A stretch of DNA of 64,000 bases from Aequorivita sp. H23M31 (GCF_004022485.1 NZ_CP034951.1:3286001-3350000); one strand, 5' to 3'; counted from the stretch's first letter, positions 17,529 through 28,038 are shown. The notes: a model not told the origin generated them from the letters alone. A program made the numbers and translations.

Positions 17529-17717
17529 CATAATTTTTCATAGGTTGATGGATAATATTTTTGAAACCTAAAGGGATTCCTTTAATTACTTCGGATGCAA
17601 AATAACTTTTTCATTTGGTTTAAAAATGAGGTTAAAGCATTGATCATGGTGTGGATTTGTTTTTAATATAAATAATATCCCGTTCTCTGAATTTATTATC
17701 AGTGCTTCGAAATTACA

Positions 17718-17725
17718 TATCTTTG
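17718..17725 (+). promoter_or_regulatory. Candidate -7 box for trkA-trkH
   Basis: TATCTTTG matches TAnnTTTG 80 bp upstream of trkA. The rest of the 297-bp gap between ubiE and trkA shows nothing else. Confidence 0.45.
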
Positions 17726-17804
17726 CCCAGTGATTGTTTCAATATACAACTAAGAAAGTCTGGTTTTTGAATATTGGGAGGATTTTAAATCAAACAGAAA
17801 ATCA

Positions 17805-19154
17805 ATGAAAATTATCATTGCCGGCGCAGGAGAAGTTGGCTTTCATCTTGCCAAACTACTTTCTTTTGAATCCCAGAATATAACCCTTATCGATCCCAAT
17901 CGGGATTTTTTGGCCCACGCCGACTCGCAATTAGATATTAGAGCGGTTCGCGGAGATGCCACTTCTATTTCCGTGTTGAAGGATTCGCGGGTTGATGAAA
18001 CCGATTTGGTTATCGCAGTAACCTCTAGTGAAACAACAAATATTACGGTTTGCGTTCTTGCCAAACAGCTAGGTGCCAAAAGAACCATTGCCCGGATTTC
18101 CAATACCGAATTTATTGATAAAAAGGAGGAAGTTGGTTTTACTAAATTTGGGATTGATGAACTCATTTCTCCAGAATCCCTGGCTGCAAACGAGATTGAA
18201 CTACTTTTAAGCCAAAGTGCATTTAATGATACTTATGAGTTTGAGAATGGGGCATTAATGCTTATCGGGCTCAATCTTTCCAAGAATTCCGCTTTTGTAG
18301 GAAAATCTGTTAAAGAGGTCGCCAGGCTCCATCCAAACTTAAAGTACGTACCACTTGCGATGCAGCGTTATGGAACTCAATATACCTTAATACCTCGTGG
18401 AGATACTGAATTTTTAGAGGGAGATCAGGTATATTTTACTACTTCAAAAGATGGAGTGGACCAGATTGTGAAACTTACCGGGAAAAGCAAACAGGAGATT
18501 AAAAATGTAATGATTTTGGGCGGTAGCAAGATTGGACACAAAACTGCGAAAGACCTTTGTAAAAGTCATTTCAAGGTTAAATTGGTGGAGCGGGACAAAG
18601 AAAAATCCTTTGAAATTGCGGACGACATTCCCGAATGTTTGGTAATTAATGGTGATGGGAGAAACGTGGATTTACTCGAGGAAGAATCTATTGAAGAAAT
18701 GGATGCCTTTATTGCCGTTACCGGAAATAGCGAAACCAATATTATGTCCTGCCTAGTTGCAAAATCAAAGGGGGTAAAGAAAACAATAGCTCTTGTAGAG
18801 AACATGGACTATTTTCAACTCTCTCATTCCATAGGAATTGATACCCTAATCAATAAAAAGTTGTTAGCTGCCAATAATATCTTCCGCTTTGTTCGGCGTG
18901 GGGAGGTAGTGGCAATGACCAAGTTGAACAATATGAATGCTGAATTGCTGGAATTTAGGGTTAAGCCACATTCAAAGGTTTGCAACAAAAAAATTAAAAA
19001 TCTAAATTTTCCTATTTCGGCGATTATAGGTGGAATTATAAGAAATGGAGAAGGGATTATTGCTCTAGGTGATTTTGAGATACTGGCAGGGGATAGGGTA
19101 GTGGTGTGCTGTTTGCCCCAATCCATTGGTAAGGTTGAAAAACTTTTTATTTAA
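17805..19154 (+). CDS. trkA: Trk potassium uptake system regulatory subunit TrkA
   Basis: A peripheral NAD-binding subunit that gates the TrkH K+ channel. The 449 residues are two RCK units: Rossmann domain 1 with GAGEVGFHLAKLL at about 6-18 and its TrkA-C part, then Rossmann domain 2 with GGSKIGHKTAKDL at about 234-246 and a second TrkA-C part (LEFRVKPHSKVCNKKI). The stop codon is immediately followed by the trkH ATG, so the two are translated from one message. Confidence 0.96.
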   Translation: MKIIIAGAGEVGFHLAKLLSFESQNITLIDPNRDFLAHADSQLDIRAVRGDATSISVLKDSRVDETDLVIAVTSSETTNITVCVLAKQLGAKRTIARISNTEFIDKKEEVGFTKFGIDELISPESLAANEIELLLSQSAFNDTYEFENGALMLIGLNLSKNSAFVGKSVKEVARLHPNLKYVPLAMQRYGTQYTLIPRGDTEFLEGDQVYFTTSKDGVDQIVKLTGKSKQEIKNVMILGGSKIGHKTAKDLCKSHFKVKLVERDKEKSFEIADDIPECLVINGDGRNVDLLEEESIEEMDAFIAVTGNSETNIMSCLVAKSKGVKKTIALVENMDYFQLSHSIGIDTLINKKLLAANNIFRFVRRGEVVAMTKLNNMNAELLEFRVKPHSKVCNKKIKNLNFPISAIIGGIIRNGEGIIALGDFEILAGDRVVVCCLPQSIGKVEKLFI

Positions 19155-20660
19155 ATGAATACCCTCTCCAAAATCAATTACAAAATTATTTCCCATTTAA
19201 TGGGATTGCTTTTTGTGGTTAATGGTGGCTTTATGTTGCTTTCCGCGGGAGTAAGTTGGTATTATGGAGAGCAAGTGCTAGATCGAATATTGGCCGCAAG
19301 CTTAGTGGCCCTGGGCGCCGGCGCACTTATTATGTTCTTGACGCGACATCATAAAAAGGAAGTCCAAAAACGAGAGGGGTATATTATAGTTTCTTTTGGA
19401 TGGATATTTATGGCGCTGGTGGGCACCTTGCCCTATATCTTTTCCGGCGCTATTCCCAATTTCACCAATGCTTTTTTTGAAACGATGAGCGGTTATACAA
19501 CTACTGGTGCCACCATTTTAAATGATATTGAGAGCATTCCTCGAGGAATACTTTTTTGGAGAAGTATCACACATTGGATCGGCGGAATGGGGATTATCGT
19601 TCTTGCCATTGCCATTCTTCCACTGCTTGGAATTGGTGGAATGCAACTTTTTGCGGCGGAAGCTCCCGGGCCCACCGGCGACAAGCTCCACCCAAGGATT
19701 ACAGACACCGCCAAACGACTTTGGCTTATTTATGTAGGCTACACTTTAGCCGAAACTATTCTGCTTAAAATAGCTGGAATGAGTTTTTTTGATGCCATAA
19801 ACCATTCCCTTTCAACTTTGAGCACAGGAGGTTTTTCTACCAAAAATGCTAGTGTTGCTTTTTGGAATGATCAACCGATTATACAGTATATTCTTATCTT
19901 CTTTATGTTTCTGGCGGGAAGCAATTTCGTTTTGAGCTATTTTGCCTTTAAACGCAAATTCCAGCGCATATTTCGGGATGAGGAATTCAGAACATATGGT
20001 TTGATAGTGGTGGCGCTTACCTTAATCTCGGGTCTGATTATTTATTACCAGGCCGATCCTACCGTTTCTACCATTAACCATCCAATGGTTTGGGGCCGTT
20101 TTGAAAGCGCTATAAGGCACGCCCTTTTCCAAGTAGTTTCAGTTATTACAACCACGGGTTTTGTAAGTGCCGATTATACTATGTGGACACCTTTTCTTAC
20201 AATATTCTTTTTTGGTATGATGTTTTTGGGTGGATGTGCAGGCTCAACTTCTGGAGGCGTCAAGATAGTTCGTCACTTAATAATGATAAAAAATGGTTTG
20301 CTGGAATTTAAAAGAACCTTACACCCACATGCTATTCTGCCGGTGCGATATAATTCCAAAGCAGTTCCAAGACCAATTGTATTTAATATTCTTGGCTTTT
20401 TTATTCTATATATGCTTTCATTCATTACAGGAACGCTGGTTTTTTCCTGGTTGGGATTGGATTTTAGTTCCGCGCTGGGTGGCGCCGCAACAACTTTAGG
20501 CAATATAGGTCCGGGATTGGGAAGTCTGAGTCCCGTTGATAGTTATTCAAGTATGCCAAGTCCGGCAAAATGGTGGGCGAGTTTCTTAATGCTAATCGGA
20601 AGATTGGAGCTGTTCACCGTGCTTATTTTGCTGACTCCTTTTTTCTGGAGGAATAGATAA
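19155..20660 (+). CDS. trkH: Trk potassium transporter membrane subunit TrkH
   Basis: The K+-translocating membrane subunit. The 501 residues carry the four membrane-pore-membrane repeats with selectivity-filter regions: MSGYTTTGATI, LSTLSTGGFSTKN, VVSVITTTGFVSADY and AATTLGNIGPG. TM helices are evident throughout (for example FGWIFMALVGTLPYIFSGAI). It starts directly at the trkA stop and ends in the typical family C-terminus LELFTVLILLTPFFW. K+ import is powered by the ion gradient, with TrkA binding nucleotide to control it. Confidence 0.97.
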   Translation: MNTLSKINYKIISHLMGLLFVVNGGFMLLSAGVSWYYGEQVLDRILAASLVALGAGALIMFLTRHHKKEVQKREGYIIVSFGWIFMALVGTLPYIFSGAIPNFTNAFFETMSGYTTTGATILNDIESIPRGILFWRSITHWIGGMGIIVLAIAILPLLGIGGMQLFAAEAPGPTGDKLHPRITDTAKRLWLIYVGYTLAETILLKIAGMSFFDAINHSLSTLSTGGFSTKNASVAFWNDQPIIQYILIFFMFLAGSNFVLSYFAFKRKFQRIFRDEEFRTYGLIVVALTLISGLIIYYQADPTVSTINHPMVWGRFESAIRHALFQVVSVITTTGFVSADYTMWTPFLTIFFFGMMFLGGCAGSTSGGVKIVRHLIMIKNGLLEFKRTLHPHAILPVRYNSKAVPRPIVFNILGFFILYMLSFITGTLVFSWLGLDFSSALGGAATTLGNIGPGLGSLSPVDSYSSMPSPAKWWASFLMLIGRLELFTVLILLTPFFWRNR

Positions 20661-20768
20661 AATTAAAATTACAGGGTACATATTCTTAAAACACCAACGA
20701 AAGTTTGTTAATTAATCGCATTCGGGAAACAAGTCGCTTTTTTAAGTTGGATATTTCCGATTATAAAA

Positions 20769-20797
20769 AAACCCAAAGCACTGTATGCTTTGGGTTT
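20769..20797. terminator. Bidirectional terminator between trkH and the T9SS cargo gene
   Basis: A perfect 12-bp stem AAACCCAAAGCA/TGCTTTGGGTTT (20769-20780 with 20786-20797), loop CTGTA, with A's before and T's after. It serves both convergent genes. Confidence 0.9.
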
Positions 20798-20820
20798 TCA
20801 AATAAAAGGATTAGTTGAAA

Positions 20821-23730
20821 TTATTTTACAATAATCCGTTTTATCCTCCCATCCTTCGTATTTCCTATGCGGATAAGATAAACACCTTTTGAAACGTAAC
20901 TCAAGTCTAGTTTATAGTTATAACCATTCCCCTCGTTTTTAAGTTTTTTCATAAGTAGATTTTGTCCGAGAACATTATAAACGGAAAGATTCAAATCTTC
21001 AGTAAAGCCGGTTGTATTTAAAGTGATCTCAAAAATGTTGTTGTCAAGAGAAAGAACCGTGAGTGCATTTTCACCAAATATGTTTTCATTTATTCCAATA
21101 GTTCCAATTTGTGCGGTATAATCCTCAGTTTCGCCATAGGTTGTGGTTTGGCAGGCATTATCTGGAACAGGTCCACCCCAATTTGTTTTTGCGCGCATTA
21201 TATGTTGTCCGAGGGGTGCATCTTCAGGAATTACAAAATCGGTTGTTATAGTAAATGAACCACCTTGTTGTCCTGATGCAATTACGATATTATCTATTAC
21301 CAATTCGTCGTTTGTAAATACGAAATCATCGTTAAAATCAATCCAAACCCTAACATACTGATTTCCATATCCCGTTCTTAATGTCAGCTCATTTGTAGAA
21401 CCAGGCTCCATTCCCGCAACTAGGTCAGTGAAATCTCCATAACCTTCACACTCGGATGGATTGTTGATATCCGTAAGTCGAAATAGGGTGAGTCCATCAC
21501 CATAGGAGCAATCTCCGGAAGGTTGACAGGTAAACTTTTTAATTATTACCGTAGTGGCATCATTTGAGGTATCACTATCTCCAGGCAGGGAGGTATAAGC
21601 GCTTAAATTATAGTTTCCTATGGCCGAAAAATCTCCGGTCTGTGAAAAAGTATGCTGCATTTCTGAATTTCCAGCTAATGGCCCGATTATTACTTCGGTT
21701 ATGATGCTTCCATCCAAATTGTAAGAAACATCAAAATTTGACTGTGCTTCTCCTCCAAAATTTTTAATCGTGATTTTGATGACTTCGGAATTTGTTAGAT
21801 TCGACCCAGAAACCGGGGCAGTAATCGCGGTTACTCCAATATCATTTGGAGGTAAATACGTGACGGATTTTGTTTTGGAATTGTTTCCAGGGTCTTCATC
21901 TCCAGCCATATTAGTAGCAGCCGTAATGGAATAAGTTTGACCTACGTTCCCTAAATTGGCAGTGCTCGTAAATGTATATTGTGCTGTGGTTGCCGAAGCA
22001 ATAGTTCCCGTAAAAATTTCAGAAATAACAGGTTGGTTGTCCACTTTAAAAGTTATAGGAAAATTGGAAGCACTGTTTTGTCCATAATTAAAAATGGTAA
22101 CGGTCACAGTTTCAGAATTTGAAAGCGTTCCTGAAACAGGGGCATCGATGCTTACCACCCCGAGATCGTTATTGAAGTTGGGAGCAATCTGGAACACCCC
22201 AACAATATTCTTTCTTCCGTTGCTCATCAATTCATTATTATACCAAAATTCCTTATCGTTTGAAGGGTCTATGTCTATTTTGCTATAATCTCCATATCGA
22301 TTTCCAGGAATGTTTGCATCCCCGGCAGCTATCAATTCTTCGGCAATAGTCATCGTGTTTAGAGGGTCATTTGCAAAGCGTCCGGTATAATAAGAGCTTA
22401 ATCTTTTTGAGGTAGGGTTTGGAGTGGAAGGGCCGGCCATTGAGGTATATCCCATACCTATATTTCCTTGTCCATCCATCATCATACTTGCATGCCAAGC
22501 GTGTTTTCCCTCGGGGGCAGTATAGGTTCCTTCTTGATAAATAGACCAAGGTTGCCCGTCGCCCGCTTGCCTTAACTCATACCATCGAACCCCCGCGAGC
22601 TTCCCTGCCGAGGCATCTGTATCAACAACAAAATTGAATACTGCCGAGTTGTGATCACTAAATTTTCTAAATTGTGCTTGATTCATGATAGTTGCCTGGA
22701 GAGCATCCACCATAGGTCCATTAGGTTGTGAAAGATTAGCAAAACTTCCACCATCAAATACTGAAATAAATGGGGTGGTAGTTAACTCAACAGGAGCAGA
22801 AATGGTAGAATTTGATGGAGTTGCCCAATTAACATCAATAGTCCAAATTTTGATGTGATCTTCTGAAACTCCAGACCACGCATCATCTTGAAGATATATT
22901 ATTGGCATTCCGCCCGAAGCAGGTAAAACATTATTACTTACATTAAGGGCCTGTGGACTGTAGAAACCACTTGTAGCAATACCAGGTAAGGGAAAACCAA
23001 CAACTTTGGCTGTGGCATCGCCATTGAGCATTTTAGCTCTTTCCATTGCGTAAACTTTATTTGTGGAAGAAGTGTTGTCCGTTAAATAATAACCATCACT
23101 CCAAACCGACAGTTTTTGGTAATCATTTATTTGTGGAATAGTGTAAACATACCATCCGTCATTCAAGGGATCAGGACCATCCGAAACAGCAATTTGTGCG
23201 CCCGCACCCAAGAAGGTCATTACAAATCTGTCAGCAGCATTATCATAAGAAATGGTCAGGTCGCAACATCCTCCGTTTGGGAAAATAGTTGGGTTCGGAC
23301 TCAATTGCCCTGTCAAGGGATTTCCATTTTTATCAAAAATGCGGAACCCTGTGTTGAAAACTACAACGGCATGATTTGGACCTACTCCAATAGATGGATC
23401 TGTTGGTTGCGAATTTGAGGCAGCAGCTTCAAAAACAAAATTTGGAGCTCTTCCGCTTAGAGCTCGTTCCATCTTATTTGGATTTCTAACAAAATAATCG
23501 TTTTCAACCTGAGGATCTTTACCCGGTACAATTAAGTTCTTGGAGGCTCTTCCATCCTGCATCACTCGTTCCTTTACTCTGGCTGGAGCCAAATTGGTTT
23601 GTGATGCTATAGAGGGAACATGAACAACGGAGCCAATTGTTCCTACGTAAGTTGCTTTTGAATTTTCTTGTCCCCAAGCCTGAAAAAGTAAAAGAAAAAA
23701 TAAGAGGAATAAAATTAATTTTGAATTCAT
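20821..23730 (-). CDS. Large T9SS type A cargo protein with GEVED domain
   Basis: I chose the ATG at 23730 because it starts the signal peptide (MNSKLILFLLFFLLLFQAWG), giving 969 residues. The N-terminal roughly 500 residues look like a beta-propeller or lectin-like exoprotein. Two CARDB-like Ig modules follow, opening NDLGVVSIDAPVSG and NDIGVTAITAPVSG. Then comes a GEVED module (VWIDFNDDFVFTNDE to YGETEDYTAQIG) and a C-terminal sorting domain (VYNVLGQNLL to YLIRIGN, end RIKRIIVK). The protein should cross the outer membrane by the T9SS and be anchored or released. The ligand is unknown. CAAAAGTA at 23766-23773 is a plausible -7 box. Confidence 0.88.
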   Translation of the reverse strand: MNSKLILFLLFFLLLFQAWGQENSKATYVGTIGSVVHVPSIASQTNLAPARVKERVMQDGRASKNLIVPGKDPQVENDYFVRNPNKMERALSGRAPNFVFEAAASNSQPTDPSIGVGPNHAVVVFNTGFRIFDKNGNPLTGQLSPNPTIFPNGGCCDLTISYDNAADRFVMTFLGAGAQIAVSDGPDPLNDGWYVYTIPQINDYQKLSVWSDGYYLTDNTSSTNKVYAMERAKMLNGDATAKVVGFPLPGIATSGFYSPQALNVSNNVLPASGGMPIIYLQDDAWSGVSEDHIKIWTIDVNWATPSNSTISAPVELTTTPFISVFDGGSFANLSQPNGPMVDALQATIMNQAQFRKFSDHNSAVFNFVVDTDASAGKLAGVRWYELRQAGDGQPWSIYQEGTYTAPEGKHAWHASMMMDGQGNIGMGYTSMAGPSTPNPTSKRLSSYYTGRFANDPLNTMTIAEELIAAGDANIPGNRYGDYSKIDIDPSNDKEFWYNNELMSNGRKNIVGVFQIAPNFNNDLGVVSIDAPVSGTLSNSETVTVTIFNYGQNSASNFPITFKVDNQPVISEIFTGTIASATTAQYTFTSTANLGNVGQTYSITAATNMAGDEDPGNNSKTKSVTYLPPNDIGVTAITAPVSGSNLTNSEVIKITIKNFGGEAQSNFDVSYNLDGSIITEVIIGPLAGNSEMQHTFSQTGDFSAIGNYNLSAYTSLPGDSDTSNDATTVIIKKFTCQPSGDCSYGDGLTLFRLTDINNPSECEGYGDFTDLVAGMEPGSTNELTLRTGYGNQYVRVWIDFNDDFVFTNDELVIDNIVIASGQQGGSFTITTDFVIPEDAPLGQHIMRAKTNWGGPVPDNACQTTTYGETEDYTAQIGTIGINENIFGENALTVLSLDNNIFEITLNTTGFTEDLNLSVYNVLGQNLLMKKLKNEGNGYNYKLDLSYVSKGVYLIRIGNTKDGRIKRIIVK

Positions 23731-23765
23731 AGGTAAGGTTTGTAATGTGAAACAATTTGAGGGGT

Positions 23766-23773
23766 CAAAAGTA
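23766..23773 (-). promoter_or_regulatory. Candidate -7 box for the GEVED cargo gene
   Basis: CAAAAGTA reads TACTTTTG on the minus strand (TAnnTTTG), 36 bp from the chosen start. Confidence 0.45.
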
Positions 23774-23945
23774 TAGATATTCGCCAAGATTATTGTGAAA
23801 TTAGATAAGATTAGGGAAGTTTATTTTATTTTATCTGAAACGAAATTGTCTAATTTGATTGCACTCTGGAAGAAAACATGCGTGGTTTGTTTGTAATTAC
23901 CTATATCTTTATCTCTTTGACCTATCGAGCTTTAAATTTGAAATT

Positions 23946-25652
23946 ATGCAAAAAGCCCTTCTCTTTTTAGCCATATTATTTTCGACACTCCTCTATTCAC
24001 AAGGCGATCCCTTTAATTTTGACTTGGAATGGAGCACCTATTTTTATTGTCCCGAGGGCGGTAATATTTCCATCTTAGATTCCGCTATTGACGACAATCA
24101 TAATCTTTATATTACCGGTGGGATTACCAATTCATGCGATACTTTCCCTGATAACGATCCGCTATATCATTTCCACGGAATGCAGGATGCTTACATTGCC
24201 AAATTCAATCCGTCTGGCGAACCCGAATGGTTTAAATATTACGGAGGGAGTGATACCGATCTTGCAAAAAGCATCGAGATTGTCAACAACCACATTTATC
24301 TTGGAGGAAGGATTGGGAGTATGGATAGTTCCTTAAATTTCAACAATACATATGCTGGAAATGGAGATGGATTTGTGTCCAAACTCACCTTGGATGGAGA
24401 AGTGCTTTGGAGTACCTACATCGGAGGGGAAGGGAGTGACGCGGTTGATGCAATAGCTGTAAATGATGAAGGTGAGATCTTTGTAGTCGGTTATAGTACA
24501 AGCCACACGGGACTGGGCACGCCGAATACCTTTCAACCCGAAAATATGGTTAACGGCACTAATAGAAGTGGCTTTATTGCTCAAATTGATGCAGCTGGTA
24601 ACAAAGTTTGGGCAAGCTATTATGGTGAGCATACGAATGGTTTTCTTCGGTCTATTGCGGTGAGTGAAACCGGAATTTATGTAATGGGAATAGATATGTC
24701 CCATCAAGCCGGAAATTATTACGGAACTCCGGGAAGTCATAAAGAAAATACGGGCACAGATATAGACAATTTTATAGCTAGATTTTCTTTTAAGGGAGAT
24801 AGAATTTGGGGAACTTATTTTGGTGGAAGTGGCAATGAAAATAATATTACACCTTTTACTATAGTCACTTTCGGCAATAAAGTTTATTTCTGTGGATATA
24901 CCAATAGTCCAACTGATATTGCAACGCCGGGAGCACAACAGGAATTTATTGGCGGTGGCGGCTCTATGTTTCTAACAAGCATGGATGACGGAGGAAATGT
25001 AATATGGAGTACATATGCAGGAATAAAAGATCCATCAATCGTTTCATCGTATATTGGAAACTCGCTCAATATTGATGATTTTGGTAACCTATATCTTTCG
25101 GGGATTACAAATCTTTCTGGACTAGCAACTTCCGATAGTTTTAAAAATGCCATAACACTTTATGATCACGATGCTTTCGTCACAAAATACAGTGCTCAGG
25201 GCGAAATGCTGTGGGGAACCTATTTTGGCGGAACGGATATAGATAGTGGGGGACAAGTTCACGTTTTTGATAATTCCTTTATATTCACCGGCTATTCGTA
25301 TAATGAAAATCTTGCAACTTCAGGCGCATTTCTGGAAACACTTAATCCAAACGGTGGGGGATACAATGATATCATTGTAAAATTTGGTCTTCCCCGACTT
25401 GGAATCGATGAGCAAAATAAAACGCATTTTGTTGTTTTGCCTAACCCTGCTGACCATTTTATAAAAATTTACGCTTCTGAAGTAATAAAGGAAGTGGTTC
25501 TCTACGATCTCTTGGGAAAATTAATTCTGTCTAGTTCATTTATGAATGAAACCCAGATGGTTTTAGATTTGTCCCATCTGATGAAAGGAACTTATCTATT
25601 AAAGGTAATTACTGAAAATGGTAGTCAAGCTAAAAAGGTTATAAAGAGATAA
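23946..25652 (+). CDS. T9SS type A cargo protein with SBBP-type beta-propeller repeats
   Basis: I chose the ATG at 23946, which begins the signal peptide MQKALLFLAILFSTLLYSQ (568 residues); an upstream ATG would add 29 unrelated residues. The body is built of repeated blades of about 50-60 residues with the pattern W-x-T-Y-x-G-G, for example EVLWSTYIGGEGSDAVDAI, DRIWGTYFGGSGNENN and EMLWGTYFGGTDIDSGG, typical of SBBP propellers. The last roughly 75 residues are a T9SS type A sorting domain (FVVLPNPADHFIKI to GTYLLKV, end KKVIKR). Extracellular, function unknown. Confidence 0.88.
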   Translation: MQKALLFLAILFSTLLYSQGDPFNFDLEWSTYFYCPEGGNISILDSAIDDNHNLYITGGITNSCDTFPDNDPLYHFHGMQDAYIAKFNPSGEPEWFKYYGGSDTDLAKSIEIVNNHIYLGGRIGSMDSSLNFNNTYAGNGDGFVSKLTLDGEVLWSTYIGGEGSDAVDAIAVNDEGEIFVVGYSTSHTGLGTPNTFQPENMVNGTNRSGFIAQIDAAGNKVWASYYGEHTNGFLRSIAVSETGIYVMGIDMSHQAGNYYGTPGSHKENTGTDIDNFIARFSFKGDRIWGTYFGGSGNENNITPFTIVTFGNKVYFCGYTNSPTDIATPGAQQEFIGGGGSMFLTSMDDGGNVIWSTYAGIKDPSIVSSYIGNSLNIDDFGNLYLSGITNLSGLATSDSFKNAITLYDHDAFVTKYSAQGEMLWGTYFGGTDIDSGGQVHVFDNSFIFTGYSYNENLATSGAFLETLNPNGGGYNDIIVKFGLPRLGIDEQNKTHFVVLPNPADHFIKIYASEVIKEVVLYDLLGKLILSSSFMNETQMVLDLSHLMKGTYLLKVITENGSQAKKVIKR

Positions 25653-25688
25653 TTGGCGTGTTTTGAAATTTTCTCTTAAATCAAAAAA

Positions 25689-25715
25689 CCGTCCAAAGAA
25701 TGAATCTTTAAACGG
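25689..25715. terminator. Probable bidirectional terminator
   Basis: CCGT and AAAGA pair with TCTTT and ACGG around loop ATGAA with a 2-base internal bulge, preceded by A's and followed by T-rich sequence, between two convergent genes. Confidence 0.5.
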
Positions 25716-25741
25716 CTTGTATTTTCTAAATTCGATTTATA

Positions 25742-26932
25742 CTATTGATCCAAAGCTTCTTTAATTCGCTTTATAGCTTCTCGAATTTCTTTTTCAGAAG
25801 CTGCATAGGAAAGACGGATGCAGTTTGGATCCCCAAAGGCCTCACCTGTAACCGTCGCTACTCGGGCTTCTTCTAAAAGGTATAAAGAGAAATCGGATGC
25901 AGTATTTATATTTTTCCCTCGCAATGTTTTTCCGAAGAAGGCTGAAACATCAGGGAAAACGTAAAAAGCACCTTCGGGTTCGTTCGTTTTAAAACCTTTA
26001 ATTTCTGAAAGTAAATCTAGGATTATTCTTCTTCTCTCCTTAAAAGCATCAACCATAAATTGGATTTTGCTCGGTGGGTTTTCCAAAGCGGTAATTGTTG
26101 CGCGTTGGGCAATACAGTTAGCGCCGCTGGTTACCTGGCCTTGCATTTTATTGCAGGCACGTGCAATCCATTCAGGTCCTCCAATGTATCCTATTCGCCA
26201 TCCCGTCATTGCAAAAGCTTTTGACACTCCATTAACTACCACGGTACGGTCATACATATCTTCAAATTGGGCCATCGAAAAATGTTTTCCTGTAAAATTG
26301 ATATGCTCATAAATTTCATCACTGATTATTATGATATCTGGATACTTTACCAAAACATCTGCTAGCTTTCGAAGTTCTTTTTCGCTATAAACAGATCCAC
26401 TTGGGTTACATGGTGAACTGTAAATTATCAATTTTGTATTGGGAGTAATCGCTTCTTCCAATGCTTCAGCGGTTACCTTAAAGTCAGTTTCAATAGTTGT
26501 CGGGATTTCTTTTGGAACACCACCAGCAACCTTGCACTGATCGGCGTAACTTACCCAATAAGGAGCGGGAAGAAGCACTTCATCTCCATCATTCAGTAAA
26601 ACCATGGTAAGATTTGCCAATGACTGTTTGGCTCCCGTGGAAATTATTATTTGCGAAGGTTTGTATGTTAAGTTATTATCTCGTTTGAACTTAGTGATAA
26701 TTGCTTGTTTCAGATCGCCATATCCGTCCACAGGAGTATAGGAATGGTAATCATCCTTGATTGCCTGGATGGCAGATTCCTTAATGTATTCCGGAATCGT
26801 AAAATCAGGCTCGCCCAAACTTAGGCCGATAATATCGATACCCTGGTCCTTTAATTCTCTAGTTTTGGCAGCCATTGCCAGAGTGGCCGAGGTTTCCATC
26901 TCGTTCACACGTTTTGAAAGTCTATTATCCAT
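25742..26932 (-). CDS. PLP-dependent class I aminotransferase (aspartate aminotransferase type)
   Basis: A fold-type I aminotransferase of 396 residues, subgroup I-gamma like the AspC/AspB proteins. PLP sites are visible: STGAKQ (99-104), YSSPCNPSGS (171-180), SDEIYEH with Asp205 and Tyr208, and the Schiff-base Lys238 in NGVSKAFAMTGWRIGY. The probable reaction is aspartate plus 2-oxoglutarate to oxaloacetate plus glutamate; substrate width is not certain. It starts 5 bp after the desaturase stop, so the two genes are co-transcribed despite having no obvious metabolic link. Confidence 0.93.
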   Translation of the reverse strand: MDNRLSKRVNEMETSATLAMAAKTRELKDQGIDIIGLSLGEPDFTIPEYIKESAIQAIKDDYHSYTPVDGYGDLKQAIITKFKRDNNLTYKPSQIIISTGAKQSLANLTMVLLNDGDEVLLPAPYWVSYADQCKVAGGVPKEIPTTIETDFKVTAEALEEAITPNTKLIIYSSPCNPSGSVYSEKELRKLADVLVKYPDIIIISDEIYEHINFTGKHFSMAQFEDMYDRTVVVNGVSKAFAMTGWRIGYIGGPEWIARACNKMQGQVTSGANCIAQRATITALENPPSKIQFMVDAFKERRRIILDLLSEIKGFKTNEPEGAFYVFPDVSAFFGKTLRGKNINTASDFSLYLLEEARVATVTGEAFGDPNCIRLSYAASEKEIREAIKRIKEALDQ

Positions 26933-26937
26933 AATTA

Positions 26938-28038
26938 TTATGCTGTTATTGCCGGCTTTATTCCCATTTCCTTGAGATGTCTAAAGTGGGCGATGATGGC
27001 CTGGCGGGTGGTCCCGTATTCTTTATAAGGTAGATTGAATTCTTTGGTAGTGCTCTTTAAAATTTCCGCAATATTATTATAGTGAATATGGCAGATATTT
27101 GGAAAAATATGATGCTCCACTTGGTGGTTTAATCCCCCAGTGTACCAATTGATTATTTTATTTTTTGTGTCGAAGTTTGTGGTGGTAAACAATTGATGGA
27201 TAGCCCAGGTATTTTTCATAGTTCCACTTTCATCGGGCATCATAATATCCGTTTCTCCCACGACGTGAGCGAGCTGGAAAACTACGCTCAAAATAAGGCC
27301 GGCAACGTAGTGCATTATAAAGAAGCCAATAAGAATTTTCCACCAAACAATATTGAAAAATAATATGGGAATTACAATCCATAGTGAGATGTAAATGATT
27401 TTGGTTATTACCAAGATGCTCCATTGTTTAAAAGGATTCGGGAATTCTCCATAGGAAAGTTTTCTTTTCAGATACCTTTTTGTTTGGAAAAAGTCGGTTG
27501 TAAGCACCCAATTAAAAGTGAGCAACCCATAAAGGAATATACTGTAATAATGCTGAAATTTATGAAATCTGTGCCATTTTGAATGTTGTGAAAACCGAAG
27601 TATCCGTCCCGCTTCCAAATCCTCGTCATGCCCTTGGATGTTGGTATAGGTATGATGAAGAACGTTGTGCTGCACCTGCCAGTTGTAAACATTTCCGGCA
27701 AGAATGTACATACTGCCGCCCATTATTTTATTGATCCATTTTTTGGAGGAATAAGAGCCGTGGTTAGCATCGTGCATAACGTTCATTCCAACACCAGCCA
27801 TGCCTACGCCCATTACGATGGTAAAAAGCAATTGCAGCCATCCCGGAAGATCCAATGTCAACATTAAAAAGTAAGGGGTAAGATAAAGAGAGAACATCAC
27901 GATAGTTTTAAGGTGAAGTTTCCAATTCCCTGTTCGGGAAATATTGTTTTCCTTGAAATAATCGTTGACGCGCTTGTTTAGCGTGCGAAAGAACTTGGCG
28001 CTATCGATTCTGGAAAAATTGAGATTTGTATATGTCAA
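26938..28038 (-). CDS. Membrane fatty acid desaturase (acyl-CoA/acyl-lipid type)
   Basis: A di-iron integral-membrane desaturase of 366 residues. All three histidine boxes are present: HDANH (89-93), HNVLHH (124-129) and HQVEHH (305-310). The QxxHH-type third box places it with front-end (delta-6-like) desaturases. Four TM segments are visible (about 45-62, 67-85, 210-233, 236-256). There is no fused cytochrome b5, so electrons must come from a separate donor. The likely role is adjusting membrane fluidity. It leads a two-gene unit with the aminotransferase, and its promoter box (28127-28134) abuts that of rsmG. Confidence 0.93.
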   Translation of the reverse strand: MTYTNLNFSRIDSAKFFRTLNKRVNDYFKENNISRTGNWKLHLKTIVMFSLYLTPYFLMLTLDLPGWLQLLFTIVMGVGMAGVGMNVMHDANHGSYSSKKWINKIMGGSMYILAGNVYNWQVQHNVLHHTYTNIQGHDEDLEAGRILRFSQHSKWHRFHKFQHYYSIFLYGLLTFNWVLTTDFFQTKRYLKRKLSYGEFPNPFKQWSILVITKIIYISLWIVIPILFFNIVWWKILIGFFIMHYVAGLILSVVFQLAHVVGETDIMMPDESGTMKNTWAIHQLFTTTNFDTKNKIINWYTGGLNHQVEHHIFPNICHIHYNNIAEILKSTTKEFNLPYKEYGTTRQAIIAHFRHLKEMGIKPAITA